DNA of 28,054 nt. It comes from a virus. Below, in pieces: positions 1 through 8,524 of the stretch. Under the pieces are notes generated by a model that was not told the DNA's origin, did not search any database, and saw nothing but the letters and a program-made list of their open reading frames with translations. Both the position numbers and the translations under genes were made by a program. Every line of letters begins with the position of its first letter. The first letter of the stretch is position 1. The stretch covers positions 1 to 28,054 of the IMG/VR virus record IMGVR_UViG_3300027733_000171; one strand, written 5' to 3'.

Positions 1-198
1 CCGGTGCCGCAGCTCCGCCTCCATGAGTTCGTGGGCGGCCTCCTTGGACATACGCGCATCGGCCAAGGTGACGGCGCTCCCGTCGGCGTAGTGCGTCGAG
101 CCGTAGCCGATCGTGGCAATACCCGCCGGGCACAGGTAGGGCTTGGCCCGAAACCCCTCGAACCGCTTCACCAGCTCGATCGACAGGGATAAGTCCAC
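1..198 (-). CDS. GH24 endolysin (lysozyme/muramidase), N-terminal part, cut by window edge
   Basis: The first 66 residues of a phage lysozyme that degrades host peptidoglycan at lysis; the rest lies beyond base 1. The stretch FEGFRAKPYLCPAGIATIGYG is typical of GH24 lysozymes. The catalytic triad spacing is E14, eight residues, C23, five residues, T29. The middle position is Cys instead of the Asp of T4 lysozyme, a substitution known in P1 Lyz. There is no N-terminal hydrophobic (SAR) segment, so it probably needs a holin to reach the wall. I chose the GTG start at 198-196; it overlaps the TAG stop of the holin-like gene (TAGTG), implying translational coupling. An ATG start is not available in this frame near the family N-terminus. 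Confidence 0.88.
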   Translation of the reverse strand, partial: MDLSLSIELVKRFEGFRAKPYLCPAGIATIGYGSTHYADGSAVTLADARMSKEAAHELMEAELRHR

Positions 199-692
199 TA
201 GATGCCGCGCTTGGACAGGGTGCGGTCAAGGATCCAGTAGTTCACGACGCCCGACAGCAGGGCCATGTCATCCATAGACCACAGCTTCGGCATGACATCC
301 ACGAAGGGGGCGCCCATGCGCATGGCGTCCCACGCGAGGCAGACTTTGACCACCCCGTACAGGAGCAGCATGTAATACGTCATAACCGGCCGCACGGACG
401 CGGACAGGGCGGCGGCCCAGCCGCCGGCGGCCTTCACCATCTCGGTCTGCTGGACGATGGCCGCCTGCAGGGCGCCCATGGCGCCGGTGTCGAGGGTGGA
501 CTCCCGCGCGGCGCTGATCTCAGACAGCTTCTGAACGCCTCGGGTCTTCTCGACGTCGCACTGCTTGTCGAACATGGACAGCTCGTGGCTGCGCTCGTTC
601 TTCTTGTCGAAAGACTTCAGAACTTCGGGGATAAGGCGGAAAACGCCGCCCAGCAGGCTCCCGAAAATACCACCTCCCAATAGTTCAAACAT
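198..692 (-). CDS. Holin-like membrane protein of the lysis cassette
   Basis: A 164-aa protein directly before the endolysin. The N-terminus (residues 1-22) is a Gly-rich amphipathic or hydrophobic segment, the middle (about 25-75) is charged and helical, residues about 93-121 form a strong membrane segment (beginning SASVRPVMTYYMLLLYG), and a shorter hydrophobic stretch lies at about 142-155 before LDRTLSKRG. The SVRP-then-membrane-segment pattern resembles the three-membrane-segment holin family seen in gene-transfer agents, but I call this from memory of the pattern. Its position, one base of overlap with the lysozyme start, supports a lysis role. The start has an excellent ribosome site (AAAAGGAGA, 8 bases upstream). 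It could alternatively be a virion membrane protein. Confidence 0.6.
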   Translation of the reverse strand: MFELLGGGIFGSLLGGVFRLIPEVLKSFDKKNERSHELSMFDKQCDVEKTRGVQKLSEISAARESTLDTGAMGALQAAIVQQTEMVKAAGGWAAALSASVRPVMTYYMLLLYGVVKVCLAWDAMRMGAPFVDVMPKLWSMDDMALLSGVVNYWILDRTLSKRGI

Positions 693-706
693 TTGCGTTT
701 CTCCTT

Positions 707-2317
707 TTATGCTGCGGTTTCAATGGGTTGTGAGATGATCTCGAGGTTCTTCTGCAGGCGGGCGTCGCCCGGGTTGTGCGCAACGGCCAACTGCGCCTGC
801 TCGGCGGCCACCTCGCGCAGCCCCAAGTGCCACGCGGCGATGCTGGCCAGATCGTGCGGCAGGGCCCCCCAGACTTCCGGGTCGCAGGTGTAGACCAGCT
901 CCCGATCGCGGATGTCCAAGGCGCGCATGGCGGCGGCGTAACTCTCCGCCCAGCGGCTCTGGCGGTACGTCAGGAGGGCCATGGCGCACCACGGCTCGCG
1001 GGTGTTGGGCGCCTCGGCGCAGGCCCGGTGGTAGGCCGCCTCGGCGTCCCAAGGCCTGCCCAGCTCCTCGTGGCACTTGCCCAAGACCCGGTGGGCGTAG
1101 CACCGCTCATTGGGCCACGACGCCTCGGGCATGGCCAGATACTTGTTCAGGGCGGCGATCGCCTCGTCCCACTTGCTGTAGAAGGACAGCTCGCGCGCGT
1201 AGTAGAAGGCGTTGCGGGGGCAGCGCGGGTCTTCCTTCACCGACACCGCCAGCAGGTCCAGATACTGGCCCCGGCTCTTGGCCGGGTCCGGGTGGTGGCT
1301 GACCAGCATCACATCGGTATTGGCCCAGACCTCGTTGGTGCGAGGGTCGGGGATCGGGTACTCGTGGCAGGGGTGGTGCCACATGTAGCCCTTGCGGTGG
1401 TGGATCTTCTCGTAGCGGAACTTGATGCCGCAGCCCCAGTCAAAGAAGTAACGCAGGCGCGTCGTCTCCTCAGTCCAGACGCGCTCGATCTCCTGCCTCC
1501 AGCCGGGCTCTAGAACCTCATCGAGATCCAGCGAGATACACACGTCCACGTCCGACGGCACGAGCGCCAGAGCAGCATTACGAGCCAGATCAAAGCGCCA
1601 AGGACTGATACAAATATCGTGAACCACACAGCCAGCAGCGTTAGCAGCGGCGACAGTACCATCCGTACTGCCCGTGTCAGCAATGACAACATAGTCGGCC
1701 TCCTTCGCAGACGCAGCAAACCGCGCCACAAAATGCTCCTCGTTCTTACTTATCGCATAAACCGCGATCTTCAAAGGCGGGCCCTTTTCAGGGATGTCGC
1801 GGCACACGTCCTCAATCGTCGACCAGACGTAGACGCCAATCTCGCCGTCCACCGCCGACCAGCTCGGCTGCCCGAGGGTCGCCCTGACGCGCTCGTCCGT
1901 CCAGTCGTCCACGACGTGCCGCTCGTACGGGTTGCCGGCCCATTCCCCCTGCGGGTAGTGGCCGATCGGGATACTGGCGATCACGGTGTCGGCCACCAGC
2001 CTCAGCCTATCCAGCAGATCCTTGGCCTCGTCTTCGGTCATGTGCTCGAGGACGTCGCCCGCAAAGGCCACGTCGAAGTGCTCGTCAGGCGAGAACTCGT
2101 GCGATCTGGCGTCGGCGACGATCAGCGTCGAATACAGGGACCGCAGGCCATAAGCCTCAACGTAGGGCTCCCAGACCTCGACGCCAGTCCAGTCGCCCTC
2201 GGGGAACATCTTCGCGTAGGTGCCCTCGCCGCAGCCGATGTCGAGCATCCTGTCGCGCTTGAGGGCGCCGACGATGCGCCGGATGTGTGCCTTGCCGTTT
2301 GGGGAGCTGGTTGGCAT
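707..2317 (-). CDS. Three-part protein: SAM methyltransferase + family 2-like glycosyltransferase + TPR repeats
   Basis: A 536-aa fusion. Residues about 20-175 are a class I methyltransferase: the SAM-binding loop LDIGCGEG is at 25-32 and FDVAFAGDVLEHM at about 81-93 fits motifs II/III. Residues about 183-330 are a GT-A glycosyltransferase: YAISKNEEHFV at 187-197, ADTGSTDGT at 213-221, and the metal/sugar-nucleotide DxD inside LDLDEVL at 263-269. Residues about 365-530 are repeated helix pairs of TPR type (for example AEAAYHRACAEAPN, AEQAQLAVAHNPGD). The likely job is to glycosylate, and methylate the sugar or protein, on a virion or host surface target; the substrate is unknown. It lies just before the lysis pair and after the amber-broken gene (stop 2 bases before its ATG). 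The ribosome site is weak, suggesting coupled translation. Confidence 0.85.
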   Translation of the reverse strand: MPTSSPNGKAHIRRIVGALKRDRMLDIGCGEGTYAKMFPEGDWTGVEVWEPYVEAYGLRSLYSTLIVADARSHEFSPDEHFDVAFAGDVLEHMTEDEAKDLLDRLRLVADTVIASIPIGHYPQGEWAGNPYERHVVDDWTDERVRATLGQPSWSAVDGEIGVYVWSTIEDVCRDIPEKGPPLKIAVYAISKNEEHFVARFAASAKEADYVVIADTGSTDGTVAAANAAGCVVHDICISPWRFDLARNAALALVPSDVDVCISLDLDEVLEPGWRQEIERVWTEETTRLRYFFDWGCGIKFRYEKIHHRKGYMWHHPCHEYPIPDPRTNEVWANTDVMLVSHHPDPAKSRGQYLDLLAVSVKEDPRCPRNAFYYARELSFYSKWDEAIAALNKYLAMPEASWPNERCYAHRVLGKCHEELGRPWDAEAAYHRACAEAPNTREPWCAMALLTYRQSRWAESYAAAMRALDIRDRELVYTCDPEVWGALPHDLASIAAWHLGLREVAAEQAQLAVAHNPGDARLQKNLEIISQPIETAA

Positions 2318-2319
2318 GT

Positions 2320-2577
2320 CTACTTCTTCAGGTGTTCGAGCAGCACGACGCGGACGTGTAAGTCATTGATTTCGCGCTTCAATTCTTCTTTCATAGCAAC
2401 CCGACGTTCAGCCGATAGCGGAGAGTCCGTGGGGACGCCTTCCTTGGTGATAAGCGCGGGCATGGCAGACTCGATCTTAATCAGCCGCTCATTAGCGACC
2501 TACACCTGACCAAGCAGCCACGCAAGTGCTGCTACAGTGATCGGAATTACCGCTTTAAGTACGTCTGCCCAAGCCAT
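2320..2577 (-). pseudogene. Small membrane-anchored coiled-coil protein interrupted by an in-frame amber codon
   Basis: Reading from ATG at 2577 gives 25 residues ending LAWLLGQV, then TAG at 2502-2500, then 59 further in-frame residues ending LLEHLKK before TAG at 2322-2320. The N-terminal part is one membrane segment (about residues 5-25); the part after the amber codon contains KEGVPTDSPLSAERR and a charged helix (MKEELKREINDLHVRV) that looks like a coiled coil. The two parts read as one single-pass membrane protein of 85 residues, reminiscent of small spanin-like or holin-associated phage proteins. A good ribosome site (AAAGGGGG) precedes the ATG. It may be a nonsense mutation, a sequencing error, a readthrough gene, or a truncated peptide plus an internally started product (next in-frame ATG at codon 39). 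Confidence 0.6.
2500..2502 (-). other. In-frame TAG codon inside the 2320-2577 gene
   Basis: Codon 26 of the small membrane protein reads TAG. The reading frame continues with protein-like sequence for 59 codons, and the codons on both sides fit one domain plan (membrane segment then coiled coil). A single base change from TCG, CAG, AAG or TGG would create it. Confidence 0.85.
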
Positions 2578-2587
2578 GGTGCCCCCT

Positions 2588-2809
2588 TTAGTCTATAGTT
2601 CCGGTAGAAGTTTCTCGGTCTATCCTTAGCACACCCTCGCAGCAGATGCTCCAGTCCTCGCCCGTCTGGGCCCCGTAGCTGCTGACGTTCATCCGCACGT
2701 TCTTGAGCAGATATTCCTTGTCGTCCTCAAACACACGCCAGACATGGCCCATAGTCCCACGGTTCTCTTGCCCGCGCGTCTTGTTGAACCGTATCTGGAA
2801 CTTGGCCAT
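2588..2809 (-). CDS. Small conserved phage protein (unknown function)
   Basis: A 73-aa protein beginning MAKFQIRFNKTRG and ending in an IDRETSTGTID-type tail. I recognise the general pattern (MAKFxIRFNKTRG, then HVWRVFE, then an ICCEG-type strand) as a small beta-rich protein seen in many marine and cyanobacterial phages next to Fe(II)/2OG oxygenases; that recall is not checked. No catalytic motif is visible. The ATG overlaps the TAA stop of the oxygenase before it (TAATG), so the two are translationally coupled and probably work together. The ORF could be extended upstream in frame, but the coupled ATG fits best. Confidence 0.8.
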   Translation of the reverse strand: MAKFQIRFNKTRGQENRGTMGHVWRVFEDDKEYLLKNVRMNVSSYGAQTGEDWSICCEGVLRIDRETSTGTID

Positions 2810-3447
2810 TAGATGATCTCGGCCGTGGGCGGGTGGCACACACGGGGCGTGGAGGGCCTCGTGTCGAGGTTCATGTGCAGGAACTTGAAGGGTTTCGCGG
2901 ACGCATTGCGCGTGAAACTATGGGGCAGCCACGCATTGGCAAACATCAGCGTCCCCGGTTTCGGGACGAAGTTTATGGCGTTAGACGCGAGGGAGACGGC
3001 GCTGGCGTCGGCCTCCTTCAGGGGCGACATAATCTTGCCGGGGCGCGGGTCGTGGATTACCAAGCGCGGCGGATCCTTCGGGCACTCCAAGAAGTAGAAC
3101 GCGACGAGCTTACAGTCGCCGTGGAGGTGGTACTCCATGGACGAGTACTTGTCGTGCTGCTGGCACCAGAACTCGGTGAAGTACGTCTCCAGCCCCTCCA
3201 TCGCGTAGCCTTGGTCCCTGAGCAGGTTCCAGCCGGTGTTGACGGTGTAGTCCCAGAACGCCGTTATGCGGTCTTCGTTATCGAAGGCGCTCATGGTGAC
3301 CGGGTATATGTCGTCGGGCTTCTTGTCTTTGCGGGCCTTACGCAGGGCGTCGTTGCTGGCGGCGAGGACGTCGCCCAGAAACTCAGGCTTGTCGATGCTG
3401 TACACCGGCGACGTAAAATACTGCCACTGATCTAAGGTGTCTGACAT
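2809..3447 (-). CDS. Putative 2-oxoglutarate/Fe(II)-dependent oxygenase (second type)
   Basis: A 212-aa protein with a double-stranded beta-helix pattern. Candidate iron ligands are H107 and H109 in MEYHLHGD and H176 in ANAWLPHSF; candidate 2-oxoglutarate contacts are K186/K188 just after. The strand order (HLHGDCKLVAFYFL, then RLVIHDPR, then PGTLMFANAWLPHSF) matches the putative 2OG-Fe(II) oxygenase family found in phages (the Pfam 2OG-FeII_Oxy_5 type), which often has H-x-H instead of H-x-D. The substrate is unknown: protein hydroxylation is plausible. It follows the PKHD-type oxygenase with 5 bases between them and overlaps the next small gene. The family assignment is inference from motifs. 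Confidence 0.7.
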   Translation of the reverse strand: MSDTLDQWQYFTSPVYSIDKPEFLGDVLAASNDALRKARKDKKPDDIYPVTMSAFDNEDRITAFWDYTVNTGWNLLRDQGYAMEGLETYFTEFWCQQHDKYSSMEYHLHGDCKLVAFYFLECPKDPPRLVIHDPRPGKIMSPLKEADASAVSLASNAINFVPKPGTLMFANAWLPHSFTRNASAKPFKFLHMNLDTRPSTPRVCHPPTAEII

Positions 3448-3452
3448 GCCGC

Positions 3453-4052
3453 TTACCTAAACTGAGGGCCGGTGGTCCACACGACGATGGACTTGCGCAC
3501 GCCCTTGGTGACTGGGGTTACACGGTGGAGCTTGTAGGCCGGGAAGGCCACGAGCAGACCGCGATCTCTCTGCGCGGCCACTGCGTCCTTCCCGCTCATG
3601 AACTCCAAGGTTCCGCCCTCGTAGTCGGCGGGGTCGGAGAGTTGCAGGGACATGCTCAGTTTGCGCGGGCAGGCAGTCGACGCCCCCGCGTCGATGTGCC
3701 AGTCATAGTGATCGCCGCCGCTGCCGTAGACCGTGTACTGCATGTCCTCCATGAAACCGTACAGGTCGAAGCGGTAGAATATCGAGTTAACCTTGCGGGC
3801 GATGAACGCCATCTTATCGTAGAACCAAACCGTGTCGGCATTGTTGGCGATCCAGCCGGTGCGTGATTGACGCCACTCCGGCGCGGTTCCGCCAGAGCCT
3901 CCGTTTATCGTGGCCGCCGACAGGGGTAGGCTCTGATCGCAATACGCCGAAATCCTGTCCAGCTCTTCCTTGGAGAAACCGTTCTCCCAAGTGGCGAACA
4001 CGTTGTTCTCGGCTTCAGTCGGCGGCGGCGGCGCAAACATGTAATTCGACAT
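3453..4052 (-). CDS. PKHD-type 2-oxoglutarate/Fe(II) hydroxylase
   Basis: A 199-aa protein with all the motifs of prolyl-hydroxylase-like Fe(II)/2OG enzymes: H119-x-D121 in DWHIDAGA, the distal iron ligand H176 in YKLHRVTP, and R186 (VRKSIVV) ten residues later to bind 2-oxoglutarate. EGGTLEF and GLLVAFP strands complete the core, as in PiuC/YbiX-like PKHD hydroxylases. Such enzymes hydroxylate Pro, Lys or other residues, or small molecules. Start: ATG at 4052 overlaps the TGA of the gene before it (TGATG) and has AGGAAA 6 bases upstream; a GTG one codon earlier is less likely. It sits between a conserved phage protein and a second oxygenase, forming a likely modification cluster. Confidence 0.88.
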   Translation of the reverse strand: MSNYMFAPPPPTEAENNVFATWENGFSKEELDRISAYCDQSLPLSAATINGGSGGTAPEWRQSRTGWIANNADTVWFYDKMAFIARKVNSIFYRFDLYGFMEDMQYTVYGSGGDHYDWHIDAGASTACPRKLSMSLQLSDPADYEGGTLEFMSGKDAVAAQRDRGLLVAFPAYKLHRVTPVTKGVRKSIVVWTTGPQFR

Positions 4053-4771
4053 CACAGTTTCCTGTGAATGTGGTTTCGGTACACGGACTGGTTGACGAGC
4101 GTCTTTATCTTGCGCATCCAGCCTGTGTTTTTCTTGTCATCTTCGGAAACTGGGCGACAGTTATGGGTCGGGAGCAGGCTGTCCTTCCGTATCGGTATTA
4201 CCTGCATCAGGGGCGTCCCGGCCTCTACGACACCCCTAAAGTCGTTCTTCGTAAAGATGAAGGGGAAATTGACGTACTCGTACTGGAAGTACGGGTGGTC
4301 GACGATGCCCGAGTAGCAGACAAATCGGTCCTCCGTCCTGTTCAGTGGCGGCAGGAATAGCAGCGAGTATTCCGGCGGCGTCTTAATCATCCACCAGTTT
4401 AGGAACTTCATAGGCGGGCGCGGGTCGGAGGGGTTGGGGCATTTCTCGGCGGAGATTTGTTTGGGGTTGTGCGTCTCGACCATGTTCTTGTGGAAGTTCC
4501 ACTTGAAGTCCACGCCGCTCCCATCGCCGTTGGACACGAACTCAACGTCGGCGGCCAGTGGTATCATGTAGCCAACGGAGAGCGCGTCGAGGAAGGGGGA
4601 GCATCGCTTTATGGTTGACGTCCCCAGACCCTGATTGCCCAGCTTCATGGGCAGAGCCTTAAACCAGTCGGGGATGTTCTTTCTCGATGGGTAGGGTGTC
4701 GGGATTATCCCGTAATCCTCCTCGGCGCAGAGGAACTCAATCTCGTCGTTCTTGAACGCGCTCCTAAACAT
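4052..4771 (-). CDS. Conserved phage protein of unknown function near oxygenases
   Basis: A 239-aa protein beginning MFRSAFKNDEIEF. Visible features: a PYPSRKNIPDWFKALP stretch near the N-terminus, KRCSPFLDALSVGYMIPL at about residues 58-76, many aromatic residues in the second half (FLNWWMIKTPPEYSLLFLPP, YFQYEYVNFPF), and no recognisable catalytic triad. Homologues, as I recall, occur in cyanophages and other marine phages beside Fe(II)/2OG oxygenases; function is not known to me. Cys at about 57 and in FVCYSG are the clearest reactive residues. The ATG overlaps the preceding TAA (TAATG) and its stop overlaps the PKHD hydroxylase start, so it belongs to the same coupled group. Confidence 0.82.
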   Translation of the reverse strand: MFRSAFKNDEIEFLCAEEDYGIIPTPYPSRKNIPDWFKALPMKLGNQGLGTSTIKRCSPFLDALSVGYMIPLAADVEFVSNGDGSGVDFKWNFHKNMVETHNPKQISAEKCPNPSDPRPPMKFLNWWMIKTPPEYSLLFLPPLNRTEDRFVCYSGIVDHPYFQYEYVNFPFIFTKNDFRGVVEAGTPLMQVIPIRKDSLLPTHNCRPVSEDDKKNTGWMRKIKTLVNQSVYRNHIHRKL

Positions 4772-4964
4772 TAGTTCTGCCCGTTGCCCCTCTTGTAGTA
4801 AATGCGCCCCCCTTTGACGGCGAGGATGCACCTAGAAACCTCCCGCTCGCCCATGAGTATATGGTCGTCGTGTAGGTTTAATTTCTCGTTGTTATTTATC
4901 CAGTTACGCTGGTACTGCGGTAATCCGTCGAACGCGGCCATAACGGCCCTACGCCTGCTCTCAT

Positions 4965-4971
<7 letters not shown>
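4771..4971 (-). CDS. Small basic hypothetical protein
   Basis: A 66-aa protein rich in Arg, Lys and Asn, with QRNWINNNEKLNLHDDHILMGEREVSRCILAVKGG read in the middle as a predicted helix-then-strand mix. I do not recognise it. The start is uncertain: GTG at 4971 lies across the TAA stop of the glycine-rich gene, whereas an in-frame ATG at 4941 (residue 11) has an AGGG-like ribosome site. Its stop overlaps the next ATG (TAATG). Coupling on both sides supports it as a real gene linking the adhesin gene to the oxygenase cluster. The shorter form would be 56 aa. Confidence 0.65.
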
Positions 4972-6629
<1,658 letters not shown>

Positions 6630-6631
6630 TG

Positions 6632-7048
6632 TTAGGCGTCTCCCGCCGGACGTCCCAAGGCGTAAAGCGCGGCGAGGCCGCTCGACTGAATGTTCTGCAG
6701 CCCCATAATTACGGCCTTCGGCCACTGCTCAAGCGGCAGGGCGTCGTCGCACTTGGTGAAGATCAGAAACGGAAACTCGTTGAACGTGTGCTGGCCGTCC
6801 TCAAAGATCCAATCATTCAGGGGCGGAAAGACCTCCACATGCTGCTCGGGGTCGGCGTAGTTCAGCCAGTTGTACTGGACGCCGAGGGCGTCGAGGTATG
6901 CCTTGGCCTTGTAGCTGTCGCTCGTCTCGTCTTGGACCCACTTCATGGTCGCGACTTCGGCGCCGTCGGGGGCGACTACCGTCGTCGGAACTTGAACATA
7001 GGTGATGCATGTATTCAGGTAAATTGCGGCAATTTTAGTGAGCGCCAC
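6632..7048 (-). CDS. Hypothetical phage protein in the fibre region
   Basis: A 138-aa protein starting at GTG (7048) with a strong GGGGGGAG ribosome site 7 bases upstream. It opens with strands (LTKIAAIYLNTCITYVQVPTTVV) and ends with a small helix-rich part. The charged, aromatic middle (EVFPPLNDWIFEDGQHTFNEFPFLIFTK) shows no motif I recognise. It lies between a probable fibre-tip protein and the glycine-rich adhesin, so a tail-tip or assembly role is likely but not shown. It is a soluble protein with no signal or membrane segment. Confidence 0.75.
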   Translation of the reverse strand: MALTKIAAIYLNTCITYVQVPTTVVAPDGAEVATMKWVQDETSDSYKAKAYLDALGVQYNWLNYADPEQHVEVFPPLNDWIFEDGQHTFNEFPFLIFTKCDDALPLEQWPKAVIMGLQNIQSSGLAALYALGRPAGDA

Positions 7049-7062
7049 GGTAATCTCCCCCC

Positions 7063-7626
7063 TTACAAATTAGCCAGAGACAGCGACCCGAAGTACGTCG
7101 TGCCGCCGTCAAACGTGATGAAGTTGAAAATATCCACCTTGCCGACCGTTGTGGACAAGACCGGAGTAGAGCCGTTGGGGAACTTCACAGAACCGGGCCA
7201 AGTCGCCGTGTACGAGCCGGCGCCGCCCTGCTTGATGGCGATCAGGAAGTTAGACGTTGTGCCGCCAGCCGCCGGGTTTGAGAAGGTGTACGTCGTGCTT
7301 CCAGTCTGAGTTACGTTCCAGACGTTGGCGACCGCCATGTCGACGGTATAGGCGCCGGTGACAGTCGCATTGGTGACCGTCGTCTCGCGGTAGGCCGCGA
7401 ACGTCGGCGTGGTGATATTGCCGGAGACAGACAGAAGCCCCGTGACGGTCAAGCCCGTGGGGGACACGTCCAGCACCTTCGCGCCGCTGGCGGCCACGCC
7501 GATGTTGTTGGCGCCGATGCGGTAGAGGCCAGTGTCGTTGTCGCTGGCCCATGAGTAGGCGGGCGCGCTGACAACACCGCTGATCTGCAGGAACTGGTTG
7601 CTGTTGCCTATGCGCTCGCCGGTCAT
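7063..7626 (-). CDS. Fibre-like structural protein
   Basis: A 187-aa protein. The N-terminal half repeats phrases common in phage fibres (SWASDNDTGLYRIGANNIGVA, then a GLTVTGLLSVSG linker); the C-terminal half is beta-rich and hydrophobic (YTVDMAVANVWNVTQTG, FLIAIKQGGAGSYT, DIFNFITFDGGTTYF), like the trimeric head-binding or tip domains seen in tail fibre families. It lacks the SSDxRxK chaperone motif of its neighbours. I chose ATG 7626, which overlaps the previous TAA (TAATG), over a much longer upstream frame that is antisense-like in composition and overlaps two real genes. Function as a tail-fibre or tip component is inferred. Confidence 0.8.
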   Translation of the reverse strand: MTGERIGNSNQFLQISGVVSAPAYSWASDNDTGLYRIGANNIGVAASGAKVLDVSPTGLTVTGLLSVSGNITTPTFAAYRETTVTNATVTGAYTVDMAVANVWNVTQTGSTTYTFSNPAAGGTTSNFLIAIKQGGAGSYTATWPGSVKFPNGSTPVLSTTVGKVDIFNFITFDGGTTYFGSLSLANL

Positions 7627-7949
7627 TAGGAAATCTCCATCACGGAGACGACCACGTCGCACGCGGCGGCGCAGGTGACGGTGATGCTGTCGGCCGCCTC
7701 GAGCACGACGCGGTTGTTGTTGTTCAGGACGTTCAGGTTCGAGGCCGCGGGCACCGGGGTGACCAAGCACAAGTTGGCCGTGACGGCGGCCGAGCTGTCG
7801 ATCACCTTGACGGTGGCCGTGGTGTCGGCGCCGGCGGCGTTGGCGACTACTAGGCCTATGACCGTGGCCGTGGTGGCGCCGGGGCAGGTGTAGACCGTCT
7901 GCACCGTGGTGACGCTGGCCTTGACGCCGTTCTTGAAGGTATTTGCCAT
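7626..7949 (-). CDS. Small phage virion-type protein
   Basis: A 107-aa protein, Ala/Val/Thr-rich, with alternating strand pattern (VQTVYTCPGATTATVIGLVVANA, ATVKVIDSSAAVTANLCLV, DSITVTCAAACDVVVSVMEIS). This layout resembles small all-beta virion proteins found beside tail fibres; exact role unknown. Four Cys residues are present. The start is supported by AAAGGAC 7 bases upstream, and its TAA overlaps the next ATG. Confidence 0.78.
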   Translation of the reverse strand: MANTFKNGVKASVTTVQTVYTCPGATTATVIGLVVANAAGADTTATVKVIDSSAAVTANLCLVTPVPAASNLNVLNNNNRVVLEAADSITVTCAAACDVVVSVMEIS

Positions 7950-7981
7950 GTTCTAAGTCCTTTGTCTTTCTGCGGGCCGGT

Positions 7982-8524
7982 CTACGGGAAATTGCCGCCC
8001 ACGGGGTTCGGGAAGCCCTCGGGGGCTGCGGTGCCGATCTTAGCACCCGCAGGGACGGTGGTCGATGTCCACGGGCTTTCGTTCATGGGGCCTACGCAGT
8101 CAGCCAAGGTCACGCCGTTTACCTTCTCGGGGCGTACCGTGCAGGGCATGGACCACATGTTGGAGAACCCGCCACCCGGCTTAGACGTGCTGGTAAAGGT
8201 GCGGTCTGTGACGGTGACGGACTTCCAAGACGGGGCGACGGGGTAGGTCTTCACGTTGCTGAACAGGGACCAGACCTTGCCCTTGGGGGCCTTACAGGAG
8301 CCACCCATCAGACTTAGGTCGGCAATGCTCTCGCCCCTGAGGACTGGGCATACTGAGACACCCATAGGGAACACGTTGCCGTTAACCTTCACCGTCTTAC
8401 CGGGTACCGCCACCGTCGCACTGGATGCGCACAGGGCGTAGGGGTTGTGGCAGATGGCAAGGGATGGGGAGGCGTCAGCCGGGGTCACGACGAGCAGGGC
8501 AAGGACGAGAAGGGCCTTCTTCAT
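7982..8524 (-). CDS. Predicted exported Cys-containing protein
   Basis: A 180-aa protein with a clear Sec signal peptide: MKK, a hydrophobic core (ALLVLALLVV, residues 4-13) and an A-D-A cleavage site at residues 16-18. The mature part carries six Cys (25, 32, 59, 77, 128, 143), which suits disulphides in the periplasm. It is Gly/Pro/Ser/Thr-rich with no enzyme motif I recognise. A signal peptide is unusual among these fibre genes, so it may act on or outside the host envelope: superinfection exclusion, lysis help or an envelope-targeting virion part are possibilities. The ATG overlaps the stop of the 47-aa gene (ATGA). Ends 32 bases before the next gene. Confidence 0.78.
   Translation of the reverse strand: MKKALLVLALLVVTPADASPSLAICHNPYALCASSATVAVPGKTVKVNGNVFPMGVSVCPVLRGESIADLSLMGGSCKAPKGKVWSLFSNVKTYPVAPSWKSVTVTDRTFTSTSKPGGGFSNMWSMPCTVRPEKVNGVTLADCVGPMNESPWTSTTVPAGAKIGTAAPEGFPNPVGGNFP

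Noticed and set aside
707-1731. Several plus- and minus-strand frames overlapping the methyltransferase-glycosyltransferase gene
   Set aside because: They are shadow frames in GC-rich DNA. Their amino acid content is Arg/Gly/Pro/Ala-rich and they have no ribosome sites.
7063-8046. Longer start for the 187-aa fibre-like gene (327 aa)
   Set aside because: The added part overlaps two real genes and is Arg/His/Gln-rich nonsense-type sequence. The overlapping ATG at 7626 fits the TAATG pattern of neighbours.
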